From assembly GCA_028023455.1 (NCBI GenBank), contig JAQFVV010012496.1:2232001-2296000 (forward strand): a stretch of DNA of 64,000 bases, given 5' to 3'. The notes below the pieces were generated by a model. That model did not search any database, was not told the DNA's origin, and saw only the letters and a program-made list of their open reading frames with translations. Positions 10,911 through 22,700 of the stretch are shown in pieces. The position numbers and the translations under genes are program-made. Source of the stretch: Epiperipatus broadwayi. Taxonomy: Eukaryota > Onychophora > Udeonychophora > Euonychophora > Peripatidae. Every line of letters begins with the position of its first letter. Positions within the stretch are counted from its first letter, which is position 1.

Positions 10911-13159
10911 CTAAAAGATGAGTACCCTTTTCTTTATTTCTAAAGTATTTTCATTATTTGCGAAAATATTTTTAGCAATAAATACGCTATTCCACACCCC
11001 CTTTATGATATATATTATTCAAACTAAAGGCCACTTATTCAAAAATGTAACTCATCAGTAAAAAGTCTCAATATATATAATTGTCTATAGAAAAGCTAAA
11101 AGAAGCACTTCAAGAGTTCTCTTCAACTTGCAGAACTACTATGTCACTACTTAAATGCTTTAATTCAGGTGCCATATTGAATATTTTTTACATTTTGTTG
11201 AAGATGCATTTTCACTGTAACTTTTGATTACAGAATGTTAAAATATTAGGTTCCATAACGTTACCATAGTAAAATAACAATAAAGTAGAAAAAATATCAT
11301 CATCATCATAAAATAAAGAATTTACACATTTTTAAAGTTATTAATTTTGAATTTATTCATAAATTGCTAAATGTCAGTTGTTTAAACAAAATCTTGATAA
11401 AATTTTGATTAAAAGGACATATAATATTGATCACTGATCAGTTTTCTGGTCATTTCTATTGTTACAAGAATTAATTTCTTCAATTTCATTTTTGATTCTA
11501 GACTGATTTATGGAGGGACGAGATTAGATTATAATTTGTTTCCAAATATTTAACAAGACTGGTAAATTATAAATTGAAAGCTCATATATTTCCATACAAT
11601 TGCTTTCATAAACTACTGACAAACAAGTAATTTTCCAATAATTTATTGAGAAATTTCATTATAACAAATTTGATTATCAGAAAAATATAATATGGTCTGT
11701 ACTTATCCTAAAAATACCCCATCAATTACTTAGAAAATGTCTGCTTGACACAAATCATCAGTAATTCATTTTTTCTATTGAGCAATCTTTTTAACACAAT
11801 ACATTTTATAAAAAATTCACAAAAAAAAAAAAAATACTGCATGTGGTTTTCACCAAACTGACCGGAAATGAATTCTCTATAAGATGACACTTCATATATA
11901 CGCATGCATAGTACAAATCATTTGTTCTACATTTAGAAAAATGTTTTTTTTTCACACTTCAACAAATGAGAGCAAACATGTTCAAACCATTTTAATTAAA
12001 ATTTTACAATTGGTGAAGGACGGGGGCAAAAATGCTGGCTATGCAGATTGGTTTAACTTAAATTAAAACGCGAATGAATGAATGAGACAATGAAAGATTT
12101 AGAGAGTGTTGGAATAAGATTGTTGCTATATTGGTAAATAATAAACATTCATATATTTTAAATTTTTTTAAATAATGTATAAATTTTAACATTTTTTTTT
12201 GCTTTAAACCTTTGTTTTTTAAAATATATGTGAAATAATGGATATTGAGGTAGCAGATATAGATGGTTCCATTATGAATACAAATAAGTTTTGTAGTTGC
12301 ATATGACAAATTTATTGTTAACTAAAAGATAATTAATTAAATCGATTACATTCTGATGTATTTATAAATAATAAATAAACATTTATAAATGGATAATAAA
12401 CAATTTTTAAAAGTTATCAAATCATAACACAGTTCATTAACCAAAACTAGTTAAAGCATCTTGAAAACATAATTTCCAATATAAAGACATGATACCAAAA
12501 TAAATCAATGAATAATCAATTTATTTATAAACGAATAAATAATGCATCCTTTTTTGATCAAATAATAGATCCAAAAAAATCTGAAGTATTTGGTGATTCG
12601 ACAGTAAAATAGCTGAAATATTTAGTTACTAGAATACATTTCTGTGAATAAATATTTAAGTGATTTCATTTTAATTAAACTATTATTTTAAATTGTTATT
12701 GAAAAACATCCGGTTCTATAACTATACTAATAATTTTTCTCATTTTTATTACATTGGTGAAATAAGTGCTCACTGGCATCCAAATTATTTATTTATTTTG
12801 TGATGATCCAGTAATCCCAATTATTTCATCTTACTACTTTCAAAAATGATTTCTTCCGAGGTATCTATTCAGTCAAAGACTGCTATAATCCAAATGGCAT
12901 GACTTCTTTTCTTGCTAAGCGTTCAGCATTTCTCCATTTAAAGTTTTTCAATTATTAAAACTATTGATATAAATTAGACAATCCCAATATCAGTAACAAT
13001 CAAAGATTTCAAACTGTTGTCAAGGCAACATTAAAAATAAGTACATTAAAAATATCAATCGGAGCTTGAACATTTTAATTTCTTTTCCTATACTTGTTGA
13101 TTATTCCCCACATAAATTGTTCCTTATTTATGTGGTATTAATTTGATTTTTTTTTTTTT
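10911..13159. other. Intronic gap with one foldback fragment
   Basis: No supported gene. At 12979-13031 there is a single-arm fragment related to the 6049-6220 foldback (CCCAATAT, AACAATCAA, TTTCAAACTGTTGTCAAGG). The rest is AT-rich, with homopolymer tracts. Confidence 0.45.
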
Positions 13160-13280
13160 GGTAAAAGCCTGAAATCCGGGCAAAGCCGCTTGAAGCGTTG
13201 ATGCTAGACAAAATCAATGAAATATAACGTTACCGGGCCGCCGCAACTTTTTCTTTTTTTAGACAATAAGTTTTTTTTTT

Positions 13281-13466
13281 TCCTAATAATGATTAAACGA
13301 ATAATTTTTATTTCATTTAGAACATGATTTCTTTATTATTAAACAAATTTTGATATTCATTTTCATTACTTTTTCCTAATAATGATTAAATGAATAATTT
13401 TTATTTCATTTAGAACATGATTTCTTTATTATTAAACAAATTTTGATATTCATTTTCATTACTTTT
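13281..13466 (+). repeat. 93-bp tandem duplication
   Basis: TCCTAATAATGATTAAACG (13281) recurs at 13374 with one change. The two units are almost identical through TTCATTTTCATTACTTTTT. Confidence 0.85.
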
Positions 13467-13739
13467 TGTGGGTTTTTTGGAACCTGACTATTTTTTCAAC
13501 AAATTTTGCTAATTGTATTTTTTCCTTTTTATCATTTGAAAAATTCGAACCGTTTCATGACGTCAAAAAATTTGTTTGAATCCCACCGCCGAAAAAATAG
13601 AATACAATTATTTGCAACTTGTTTAGAACTTAATTCTACCTTTCTTTTTTTTTCTTGGCTTGACTAAATGATTTTTCTTATTATTATTAATTTTACTTTT
13701 TTTTAAAAAACACAACTTGTTTTCACTTTGATTTAGATT

Positions 13740-14215
13740 TTGTTTGAATTAGCCTTTTTTTTTTGGGGGGGGGGGGGGGCTAATACAAGAAACAGATTTT
13801 TGAGCGGGGGATGGGGGGGGGAGTAATTCGTACTGTTATTATTAACAAAAAGGCAACAAAAATAGTCAATTATTTTAACAGCGCTGAAAAAAGAGAATCA
13901 ACTTTCGGACTTGTTTTCAATTTTGATTTCTTTTTGTTTGACGTAATTGTTTTTCTTAATAATAAATCAAAATTTACTTTTGTGTTTCGGAAAAAGAATT
14001 GTAACCAAAAAGTCAAGAATTTAACTTTTTTCTTTTTTTAAACAACTTTTTCTCACTTTTTACTTTGATTTCTATTTCGTTCGAATTACCTTTTTTTTTT
14101 TTTTAGCCTTCTACAATAAACTGCTTGTGGGGGTGGGGGGTATTTCGTAATTTGTTATTCTTAACAAAAAGTCAACCAAAGTCGTCATTTATTTTAACCC
14201 CGCTGCAAAAAATTA
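13740..14215 (+). repeat. Diverged tandem repeat, period about 317 bp, with G-tracts
   Basis: A poly-T run followed by a G-rich tract, then TTCGTA, TTAACAAAAAG and a TTATTTTAAC..CGCTG block, occurs around 13765-13890 and again around 14088-14205. It lies inside TIR element B. Confidence 0.6.
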
Positions 14216-14756
14216 AATCCAAATACTTGTCAATTTCTAATGAAATAAAAAACAACAAAAAAGGACGCAAACTTTGGACTTTCTACAATTATTTATTCGA
14301 TTTTATTACTGTAATAAAAAGGGGACATTACGTGTGCCTGACAAAAAAAAAAAACACAATCTCACACACTTTCTGTACTCGGCAATTCTGAAGAAAAGAT
14401 TCAAAATTGCACTTTCGTCTCAGACCTTTTAGTGGTCTCGAATAATTCCCCCCCACGCTGAAATGTGACTTAGCGCACGAGCTTTGTCGAAGCCTGTTCT
14501 AACATACACTTTGCCAATTTTTTATATATTAACCTTTTTTGCGGGAAGGGTGGGGACCATACGACAATTATTAATAATTAACAACATTTTTTAAATTGGA
14601 ATGACATTACTCTATTACGGAGATTTGAAAAAGTCGTACCGCCTTGAAATTTAAACACCCTCAAGCGATACGGTAATCAGCTATGAATAAAACGAATTCG
14701 CATAAATAGCTTCGAAGCACAAAACAGGCCGTAATATTTTTGTGCAATGTCATGTA

Positions 14757-14824
14757 AAGCGGCCTAGCTCAATGGGTTAATACAATACGTAAATGTTGTA
14801 TTAGCTTGTAAGGTTGCGGCCGCC
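14757..14824 (+). repeat. tRNA-like block inside TIR element B
   Basis: CCTAGCTCAATGGGTTAA looks like a D-arm with an A box. AATACAA/TTGTATT forms a 7-bp hairpin at the anticodon-arm position. The T-arm part (AAGGTTGCGGCCGCC) is degenerate. It is unlikely to be a working tRNA. Confidence 0.45.
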
Positions 14825-14898
14825 GAAAAAGCATTTTTATGTGTTTTGACATGTAAACAATGCCCCAAGCAGCCGTGACCGGATTTCAGGCTTTTACC

Positions 14899-15140
14899 TT
14901 TTTTTTTGTTCTTACTTAACATGCTTACTACCTATTATTTGCATCTATTGAGTATGTTCATAAATTAATGTTAAAAAGTAACAAAATAACATATAATGAT
15001 TACTGACACGACCAAATTCTAGGAGAAAAAATATCTCCTTCATCAGTCAACATTTAAATGCAATTAAAACAATTATAATTTAAAAATTGATTGTGAAATT
15101 CTAAATGCAAAATGGTACTTATAAAAAAAAAAATACTTAC
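14899..15140. other. Intron sequence 3' of ARID2 exon
   Basis: This contains, on the minus strand at about 15010-15048, CTGATGA, an AGGAGA/TCTCCT hairpin and GAAT. It is hammerhead-like, but the conserved GAAA and helix I are not satisfied. Nothing else is supported. Confidence 0.3.
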
Positions 15141-15359
15141 TATCAGTATATATCCCAGTTTGAGCTAACAAAAGATCAACTAATCTGGGAGTTTTGTCTA
15201 CTTTCATTACATGTTTTCCTTCATTGGACAGAAGAGTACAGACATTGATGGCAAAATCCACTTCATTAGGTAATCCTGACATTAATGATAATATCAATTT
15301 ATCATAATCACTCAAGCTGGCAAATTCCGTTGATAGCCCTCCTGATACCCGAGAATTCT
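15141..15359 (-). CDS. ARID2: ARID2 (BAF200) internal exon, start of the armadillo-like region
   Basis: This exon encodes 72 full codons, including a segment reading [20 protein letters not shown] and then [17 protein letters not shown], which I recognise as the highly conserved stretch just after the ARID domain of ARID2/BAF200. ARID2 is the DNA-binding, ARID-type subunit of the PBAF (SWI/SNF) chromatin-remodelling complex in the nucleus. On the minus strand the acceptor is a T-rich tract ending in AATAG (exon starts at 15359). The donor is a perfect GTAAGT (exon ends at 15141). The first two bases (AG) complete a Glu codon with the last G of the exon at 32477, so the two exons join in frame. 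The exon leaves one base (phase 1) for the next exon, which I could not find. The product is partial. Confidence 0.93.
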
Positions 15360-15974
15360 CTATTAAAAAAAAATCAAGAGTAGTTAAAAAGAATACTGAT
15401 GAATTTATATATCTAATATACATAAAATGTAAATAAAGAATTGGAAATAATTTTAAATAAACTCTATACACTCAAATATATATAAGCTATTGCATTTTTC
15501 GTTAGAACTGGCAATAAATTAACTATTAGAAAAAGTTTACAATTTCTGGACATTTCAAAATAGTAGCTAGATTCAATTATTCTACCTGTACTTACATGTA
15601 TACACATTTTAAAAAAATATACAAAATTATTTTTGGTTATTGAGAATCCCAGAGCCAAATATGTCATTGCAAAAATTTGTCAGAAACCTTCCTTTTACAC
15701 GGTGATCCAAAAGACACCATTATTTAATTTCCCCCACCTCAAAATCATGTCCAAGGTTATTCTTTATCTCTAGAAATCCAAGTGAAAATAATTTTAAACC
15801 ATTAGTTTGTATCTTATCTTGATATGTAATCAACCCATGTCTATTTAAATTCTAATACATTCACTACTTTTGCTGTCCTTTATCATTATTCTCAACATAA
15901 ACCTTTTTTATACTTTCCTAATATCATTTATAATTTGTTTTATTTAAAAATTAAGACTCCACATTTAAAAGCTA

Positions 15975-16145
15975 TCATGATCATAATCATCAACCATTAT
16001 CAATCCACTGCAGGATGAAAGTCTCTCCAAGTTTAATCCATCTTCTTCGATCTTTAGCTTCTCTTCTCCACATCACCCCTGCACACTTTCTTAATTCATC
16101 CATCCATCTTACATGTGGTCTCTTTCTGGGTGTTTTACAATCAAT
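15975..16145 (-). mobile_element. RTE LINE 3' end fragment, antisense
   Basis: Read on the minus strand this is the end of the RTE family seen at 1-850: the RPHVRWMD-like block, the AGVMW..EA.. block, the FHPAVD-like ending and a GATGATGAT tail. Only about 170 bp remain. The plus-strand open frames across it are reverse-strand artefacts. Confidence 0.75.
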
Positions 16146-16400
16146 CTTTCACAGCTATAAATCATGTTATAAAGGTTTACTTTTTACACATAAAGGTAGG
16201 CTTCTCTTTAAAGGTAATTGCAATCTTAGCAAAATATATAAGCCATTTTTCAATTTTATTAATTTCTTTCATTTTATTACCTTTAAGGGTTTTTAGTATT
16301 TATTTTTAGTCCTACTTTTGAGATTTTGGAACATTATAAAGTTCTGAGTATTGTTTATGAAAACTCAAACTGCAAAATCTATGTTACTTAAATAATCTTC

Positions 16401-16609
16401 AGTAATATTTACTAAGGCGGTAACCTCAGGAATATGCGTCTGAAAAATGCGAAGGTAGGGACTTCTACAGGTCTTAACCACAAGCTTACGCCTTGGAAGA
16501 ATCCTCTTTTCTTCCAAGGCGTAAGCTTGTGGTTAAGACTTGTAGAGGTCCCTACCTTCGCATTTTTCAAACGCATATTCCTGAGGTTACAGCCTTAGTA
16601 AATATTACT
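16401..16609. repeat. Near-perfect 209-bp palindrome
   Basis: AGTAATATTTACTAAGGC at 16401 is mirrored by GCCTTAGTAAATATTACT ending at 16609. The arms, about 97 bp each, differ at only a few positions around a short CTTTTC loop near 16505. One arm (TTCCAAGGCGTAAGCTTGTG onward) is also present as a single, diverged copy at 43905-44015, so this is a mobile or duplicated sequence present as an inverted dimer. Confidence 0.85.
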
Positions 16610-17585
16610 TAATATAATAATGTGAGTTTAAAATAAATTTATAATTACAACTTTAAATAATCTTCATTTATTTTTATTAACATTTAATCCACAAAATCCT
16701 TTCTATTAAGAAAGAAAAATGCTTCATTGGGAAAATAGTATTATCCTACAATGCACCTTTACCAATGTAAATCTTTTTAACAATACCATAGCAACCAAAT
16801 CGCTGCTATATTTTTTTAAAAATTTGGATTACGAGAAATATGTAAGAGATAAAATGCATTTTGGTAATTTACAAATCCAACGCTTAAGTGACAATTCATA
16901 CTCATACTCAACAGTTTTATCTATAACTTCTGTTAATATGTATATATGATCTGTTTGACAATCTTTTTTAAATCCAGCTAGACTGTTATATTCACTTGAT
17001 TCCTAAGTTCTCTGTAGATAAATTTAATAATCTTAGTAAAGTTCTAGTTGATAGTTGATGAAATTTTAAAGATCCTTTACCTCTTTTTTAAAAATTAATA
17101 TTATAACTACATTCAAGGATCACCTAGGCTGAATAATGAAATAATAAAGAATCAGTGATAAAGATACCAACAAATGGCGTGGCTTCATATTAGAGTATTT
17201 GTAAAGCTAATTTTCTTCATAAAATAATAAGAACATATATATATATAGAAATTAAAAGAATGCTATATTGAGATACCCTAGACTTAATCGTCTTGTCCCC
17301 ATTTTGATTACTAATTATATTCTTCAATTTTTTTTTTCTTGACATGTATTTTACGTTTGTCCGAAGAAGTGTGATGATACTGTTTTATTTGGACTTATAT
17401 AATGGACTATTCCATGACCTAAATGAAATGTTATGTTTTCAGAGAAATTCAAACTATATTTACACTTTTACAAATACATTTAACTATTATAAACAGTGAG
17501 GATTGCCAATTCCTCTACAAGCTTTATGATAAATGCTTAGCCAGAGCCAGCACTTAAAATATCCCTGTCAGGAACCCCTCCCCAA
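16610..17585. other. Intronic gap
   Basis: No gene or repeat boundary seen. Short frames only. Confidence 0.4.
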
Positions 17586-17635
17586 ACCCCTGACCATGGT
17601 TTCGTGCTTTGGCACTCCTCAGAGAGGTGTCAGGG
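17586..17635 (-). ncRNA. Type I hammerhead ribozyme (intact-looking)
   Basis: Read on the minus strand: helix I strand CCTCT, core CTGAGGA (17616-17622), stem II GTGC-CAAA-GCAC with perfect pairing, GAAA (17600-17603), a very short helix III (ACC/GGU around AU), cleavage base C at 17592, then AGGGG pairing with CCTCT. All catalytic-core positions are kept. CCC/GGG pairing beyond an internal loop could extend helix I. The flanks resemble the family 1 hammerhead repeat. This sequence is among the best candidates for self-cleavage in the window. Confidence 0.88.
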
Positions 17636-18659
17636 TAGGTTCAGACACTAGATCTAAAAATACCAACCCAAAGCTAAGCACTTAGCTAAAAGTTATCTAT
17701 TGAGTGGAAAATCTGAAATTTTAACTATTATTTAATAACACACAGATACGCACAAAACAATATTTCGAGTGATATTATGTTCCTTTCTTATTCAAATGTT
17801 TCTAACCTAAGTAGTGATTATCTAGTACATGAATTCAATAAAAGTTCTTTAAATTATGAATATAGTAACACTAACCACTAAGTTATACACTCAAAAGAAA
17901 TTTAAATACTTTTTTATGAAGGACTTCTTCCAAGTCCATATTTTCTTTTTAAAAGCAAGGGGATTAAGTAATTTCCAAACATTATGGATTATCAGATAAG
18001 ATTGAATTGTGGAATTATTTGGTATTATGATATAAATCTATTCTTTAATCTCTCAATTTTTTTTTTTTTTAAATTTTTCCCTCTGTGGACAATATTCATT
18101 CTTTCGAATCATAAAATGTCCATTGGTACAAGCACGGCTTGCTATTTTAAACATTTCTGACTTTTCTACTCTAATCATTATTTAGTGCCATTTAAAGCTT
18201 TTTTGATGGGCAATGGGGCTAATTTCACAACAATTCATGTTTTCAGCATTTCAAGTTTTGGTTTTGTAGAAATTATAAATCTTCATAGTACATTATAGCT
18301 TTCAAAAGCCATTTTGATATTATAAAGATTGCAGATTTTCTTTATTAGTTTGTCTGTTATCACTATCTATTTTTTTCCTTTTTAAGGTTTTCTTGATAAT
18401 AGCTGATAGATAACCATTATTCAGAAGAGTTGGCTCTATATGGATTTTTCTTTTTCAAGGTTAAAAGGTGGCTGATCAAACTTATTTTGTTCTCTTTTAT
18501 AGAGGTAATTTAAATCTAATTTTTATGGGTTTCTGCACTGATTCGATGTATATGTTAAGTGTTTTCATTTGTATGTAGTTATTCAGTGTACAGTAGTTTT
18601 GATATTGCCATAAGGTAGTCGTCATAAAAACATCTAAAAATGATAATTGTTGTTATTAT
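17636..18659. other. Intronic gap
   Basis: AT-rich with homopolymers. No supported gene or element apart from diverged flanks of the hammerhead repeat on the left. Confidence 0.4.
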
Positions 18660-19102
18660 ATATAGTGAGTTTTGCCTGTTTTAATAACAGTTATAAGCAA
18701 GGATAAGAAATGGTGATCATGTGATGTTTATTGGCTTAAAACCAATCCTGCTTAATAGGATAGTGGTGGCTATGGTTATTAAAAAACCAAAGACACCAAA
18801 ATGTATAGGTGTTGAACTGAGTTCAGATCTATAATAACTATATAAGATAATGAGCTTGGATTGAAAATATTAAGGTGTTTTCAATTTAAGACTCATAGTT
18901 TTGTGGTTATGTGAAGATAAAAGGTGGCTACTAGAGGGTTGCATTAGATCCTAAGATCTAGGTGCATTGCTCTCAGATCACTGACGAAGGCCACAAGTCA
19001 GAAACTAGTCTGGGGATATTGAATGAGTAGGCCCTAGATGGGGATTTTATGCACAAGCCTTCTGGCATCCATTGATTACGTATAGTGAGTTTTGCCTGTT
19101 TT
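18660..19102 (+). mobile_element. Family 1 hammerhead repeat, single unit
   Basis: The unit starts and ends with TATAGTGAGTTTTGCCTGTT (18660 and 19080). Its body includes GGTGATCATGTGATG, CCAATCCTGC.TAATAGGATAG, AACTGAGTTCAGATCT, a region around 18930-18960 matching all other copies, a hammerhead relic at 18971-19025, and a CAAGCCTTCTGGCATCC block. It is non-coding, and homologous units lie at 28930-29610, 54000, 56190-56630 and 59040-59635. The structure fits a non-autonomous, hammerhead-bearing retroelement such as a retrozyme or a Penelope-like element terminal repeat. Confidence 0.75.
18971..19025 (+). ncRNA. Hammerhead ribozyme relic (family 1)
   Basis: CTGACGA (18981-18987), then a damaged stem II, GAAAC (19001) and TAGTC, with TGGGGATATTG following. 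The 5' strand of helix I lost about 10 bases relative to the other copies (the CCAAGGCTCCT part), so it should not fold properly. Confidence 0.7.
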
Positions 19103-20019
19103 GTTGTTATTGTTCTGATTTTATTGCGAATTTAATTCAAGAATGTACATTATTGAAGGGTATGCAGAATGAATGAAATAGAGCTATTCCAAGTGGCCAT
19201 AAATGTGCCAGCAACATACTGAAGCCAGATTTTTGATAAAGATAAAACAATATTTATAACTAAGGTTTCAAATCTTTCTAGATGGTTGACAATGGTTAAT
19301 CCATATCCATATTTTTCATTTTCTTGGAAGAATTCTGTCTTGTATTGAAAGTATGTTGGAGTTACAACAAATATTAAGTTCCATTTTACTAACAATGCAA
19401 AGAGTTGTTCTGGTCTGTAGGCTCTTATCCTCATTTAATCTTTTCATTACAGTATATAATTTCCATTATTGGTTCCACAAGTAGATAAATTGTCCACATC
19501 AAACTTTATTAAGATGTTAATTCATTCTATTTTCATGTTCTTGATTAATTTCATAAAGTTACATCATTAACAGACTGGACAATGCCAAATAATTAAGAAA
19601 CTAAAGAAGAAATCCCCCCCCCCCCAGCAATGAATCTTAATGTAACATGATGTTTATTATCATGAATGAACTCATCACCAACATACACCACCGCAATGAT
19701 TTACTGTACCTCTGAATTTAAGATGAAGAAAGATTTTCTTCTCAATTGCCTGATACTTAACTAAAATATCAGTTAAATTTTTCTTCAACGCAGGAAACAT
19801 TCATGTATGTGAACGATATTTTCTTTTAAAAATTTTTTAAATAATAAGACAAAATTAAATCATGGTCTTATTCCTAGGAAGTCTCAAATCATTAGCCAAG
19901 GCAGCAATTGGTGGGAGAGGTCAGAGGGTATTAAGAATTCCCTTTTGTTGAAGCTCATTTATTTACATATCTATTATTGTAGATCATTTCAAAGTAAACA
20001 AAGTATAGCGGGAATTAGA
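19103..20019. other. Intronic gap with an unassigned frame
   Basis: A 94-codon minus-strand frame at 19150-19434 is relatively long for this base composition, but I recognise no domain in it. A C-run lies at 19614-19625. No other feature is supported. Confidence 0.35.
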
Positions 20020-20780
20020 AGAAAAAGCTGTCTAATTATTAATTACACAGGCATCGTTGGACTTTATGGAAGTTAGAACATCAGTGGAGTAAATCACTGT
20101 AAATGACACGAGGAAGAACAAAAGTGTAGAGATTAGTGGTATAACAGTAAGAATGGAAAGATTAGTTATCCATCTAAACAAAAAAAAACTAAATGCAGAT
20201 AATCAGAATATCATACCCCAGCAAGTTCCATTTACACTGAAGAAATAAAGCAATTTTATATAGATGTATAAAATGCTTCAGATCAGACTAAACAGCACTT
20301 TAAAATGGTCATGGGAAATTTTAGTACTAGAATTAGTAAAACTTTAAATAATGGAAGAGCTGTAGGTAATATTGATTATGACGATAGAAATAAGTAAGGG
20401 TGTAGACACCTATGGAGTTTGCAGAACAAGACAAAATGTATATTATATATTCTTTTTAAAAAAAAATTTTTTTTTTAAAAATGGGCAAGAAAATATTCAA
20501 ATAAAGATATAACAAAATTAGATAAAGAGGAAGTGATTAGTAACAAATATATGAATGTGTTAATACAAAATTATAGACACATATTATTAAAAAAAGAAAG
20601 TATTAACAATTGGCATTCCAACTCAGAAACACTCCAATTACAACTTGCTGACCATTTGGAAATATTGATAGGCTTTAAAGATATCCAGATTTGATTGAAT
20701 CCAGTAAGAAGATAATATATATTAAGAACTACAATAAAGATAGCTGGTACAAAAACCCACAACTAACTAAGAAGTTTTCA
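20020..20780 (+). mobile_element. LINE endonuclease-region relic
   Basis: Around 20285-20330 the translation reads FKMVMGNFSTRISKT, a decayed form of the apurinic-endonuclease motif (I/MVMGDFNA.IG) of RTE-type LINEs. It is preceded by a TEEIKQFYIDV-like block at about 20235-20265. Stops are frequent. Boundaries are approximate. It is probably a different family from the minus-strand LINE that begins just downstream. Confidence 0.6.
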
Positions 20781-21029
20781 ACTGTGACAAGACAAAATAT
20801 ACGAAAAAAATGTAAGAACGTGTAACTATGAATTGGCAAGACAGATGAGAATAAAAGCTCAAAGGTATAACTATTGTTAAAAAAAAAGATAGATTAATAA
20901 ATAATCACTCGTAAATGAATACGGTCATGCCAACTCCAAAAGCAAAAAAAAAAACTGACCAAGATATGAGTTTTGTTACGACTACATAAACCAACATGTA
21001 AACCACAAATACATTAGCATATAGAACAT

Positions 21030-22500
21030 GCTGGTCCATGTTTCTGCTTACTTGATATTTTATGAAGTTGTCGTTTAATTTCTTCAGCAGAAAAAATTTC
21101 TTTCCAAAATTCTTCAACACCACGTTTAGTTGCAGCTTTCCAATGCATTCTACTCTGGTCTATAACATCTTAATGGAAACAGTTGATACTGCCCTTCTTT
21201 AGAATGTCTTTTGAGGTACTTCTACGAAGACCATGCTCAAATTCATCATAAAAAAGTCCCCTTTAGGAAGTTTTATATTGTCAGTTTATTTTAAACATTC
21301 AATGCAATAAAGTTGTGATATTATAATAGTAATATCATATCCAGCGACATGATTGAATAACTTATTGAATTGGTTTTATGATCTTGCCAATGTATTTTTA
21401 AAATTTTATGTTGCACCGTTAGGGTTTAAAAGTGTCACTTCTATACAATACATTTGGCAAAACAACAATTCTATATATTAATGAATTAGTTGCAATAGTT
21501 ATTTTTCAGTGATGAAATACTCTATATTTTTAGCTTGTTAAAAAAGTAGCAGGAACAAATTGGAGTCTGTGTTGTACCTCAAACAAATAACTCAATGTTT
21601 CTACTTATAAAACTACTAAGGTATTTAAACTGGTTCCCATGATGGGTAATAACCATCTAAGCTAAAAGTTGCAGATGATTTTTTCTTCTATCACTGCTTG
21701 ATAAGAAAGATGAGTTACATAAACATTAACAAATAAATCTAAATCAGAATATTAAGTGCATTCTGTAAATTGTTTTCAGAACCAGCAAAAATAGCGCAAT
21801 CATCAGCATATTATAAATCCAGAATCCAAAAAGAAAAAAATATTTCTTTTGGCTTGTAGTTGATTCAAATTAAAAATTCCATCTTCAAAGCTGTACCATA
21901 TTTTAATCCCTGTTTCATTAAGCTGTCTATCAACAATTCCAGGGATAACCGGTATAAAAATTGAAAACTGTGTTGCAATAAGTGCAAACATTTGTTAAAC
22001 GCCAGTTTTATTTCAAATTCCTCTCATTCCATCATGTAGAACCTGTATCAAGCGAATAAATTTTGGCGGACAACCAACCAATTTCAAACAATGTCATAAA
22101 TTATCTAACCTATCACCTATCCAATAATTTGTGCTTGTATGTGCTCATGTATTGATTATTAACTATAAGGTAATTTATTAATTGCAATGGTTTTGGAGTG
22201 TGGATGCATCCGGTTCCTTTATAACCATTTTTCTGCTTAAACAAAGGGTTTATAATAGTTAATCGATGTATTATGCACAAATTCAGTAATACCAAATCAG
22301 TTAAATTTACAGCACCAATCCTATCGTTTCTAACAACTTTTGGGCAAAGTCTATTATTAGTATCTACACATGCATTAAGGTCTTCAAGAAGAAAAATTCA
22401 ATCTTTTAAAGATATTGCTATAATAATACTATCCAACAAAAAAGGAAGACTTTCCTTTTCTGAATTCTCGATCTAAGGTTGGAACATATGCACTAATAAA
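21030..22500 (-). mobile_element. LINE with endonuclease and reverse transcriptase remnants
   Basis: On the minus strand the order is 5' to 3'. An endonuclease part at 22500-22110 has ISAYVPTLD-like sequence and then NPLFKQKNGYKGTGCIHTP, the degenerate end of the endonuclease domain. The reverse transcriptase starts near 22090 (GCPPKFIRLIQVLHDGMRG), and LQAKR is followed by a YADDCAIFAGSENNLQ-like catalytic box near 21800-21770. A C-terminal tail at 21250-21060 contains SRMHWKAATKRGVEEFWKE. The segment usually found between endonuclease and reverse transcriptase is missing, and there are several frameshifts. Related fragments are at 4640-5850 and 46950-47350. It is a dead copy of a common invertebrate endonuclease/reverse-transcriptase LINE. 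Confidence 0.8.
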
Positions 22501-22529
22501 ATAAGCACTAGTAACATTGTACAAGACAA

Positions 22530-22700
22530 TAATAGATGGACAAATTGGAGCCCAAGAGATCACATGTGAGATAAATGGGTGACATGAAGAGATTTTCTAG
22601 AAAGATGTGAAGAAGAGTCTACGAATCAGAGAAACTGAATTAAATTTGGAACTTTCACCCTGTAGTGGATTGATGATGTTTGAAGATGATGATGATGTAA
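22530..22700 (+). mobile_element. RTE LINE 3' end fragment
   Basis: This matches the family at 1-850: the RDG.N/RW-like block, MWREA.NRR-like block, a CACTGTAGTGGAT-like end and a terminal GATGATGATG tract. About 170 bp survive. Confidence 0.65.

Larger units (their letters stand above)
13160..14898. mobile_element. TIR DNA element B, 1.74 kb, non-autonomous
   Basis: GGTAAAAGCCTGAAATCCGG at 13160-13179 is repeated as an exact inverted copy at 14879-14898. Imperfect inversion extends about 25 bp further inward (GCAAAGCCGCTTG against CACGGCTGCTTG). The inside has a 93-bp tandem duplication, a longer tandem repeat of about 317 bp with poly-G tracts, and a tRNA-like block near the right end followed by GCATTTTTATGTGTTTTGAC. 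Open frames inside are low-complexity and not transposase. It is related to elements A and C by the right-end modules. Confidence 0.8.

Noticed and set aside
15005-15050. Minus-strand hammerhead-like motif (CTGATGA, AGGAGA/TCTCCT hairpin)
   Set aside because: The conserved GAAA reads GAAT and no helix I pairing is visible. It is listed only as a remark in the gap entry.
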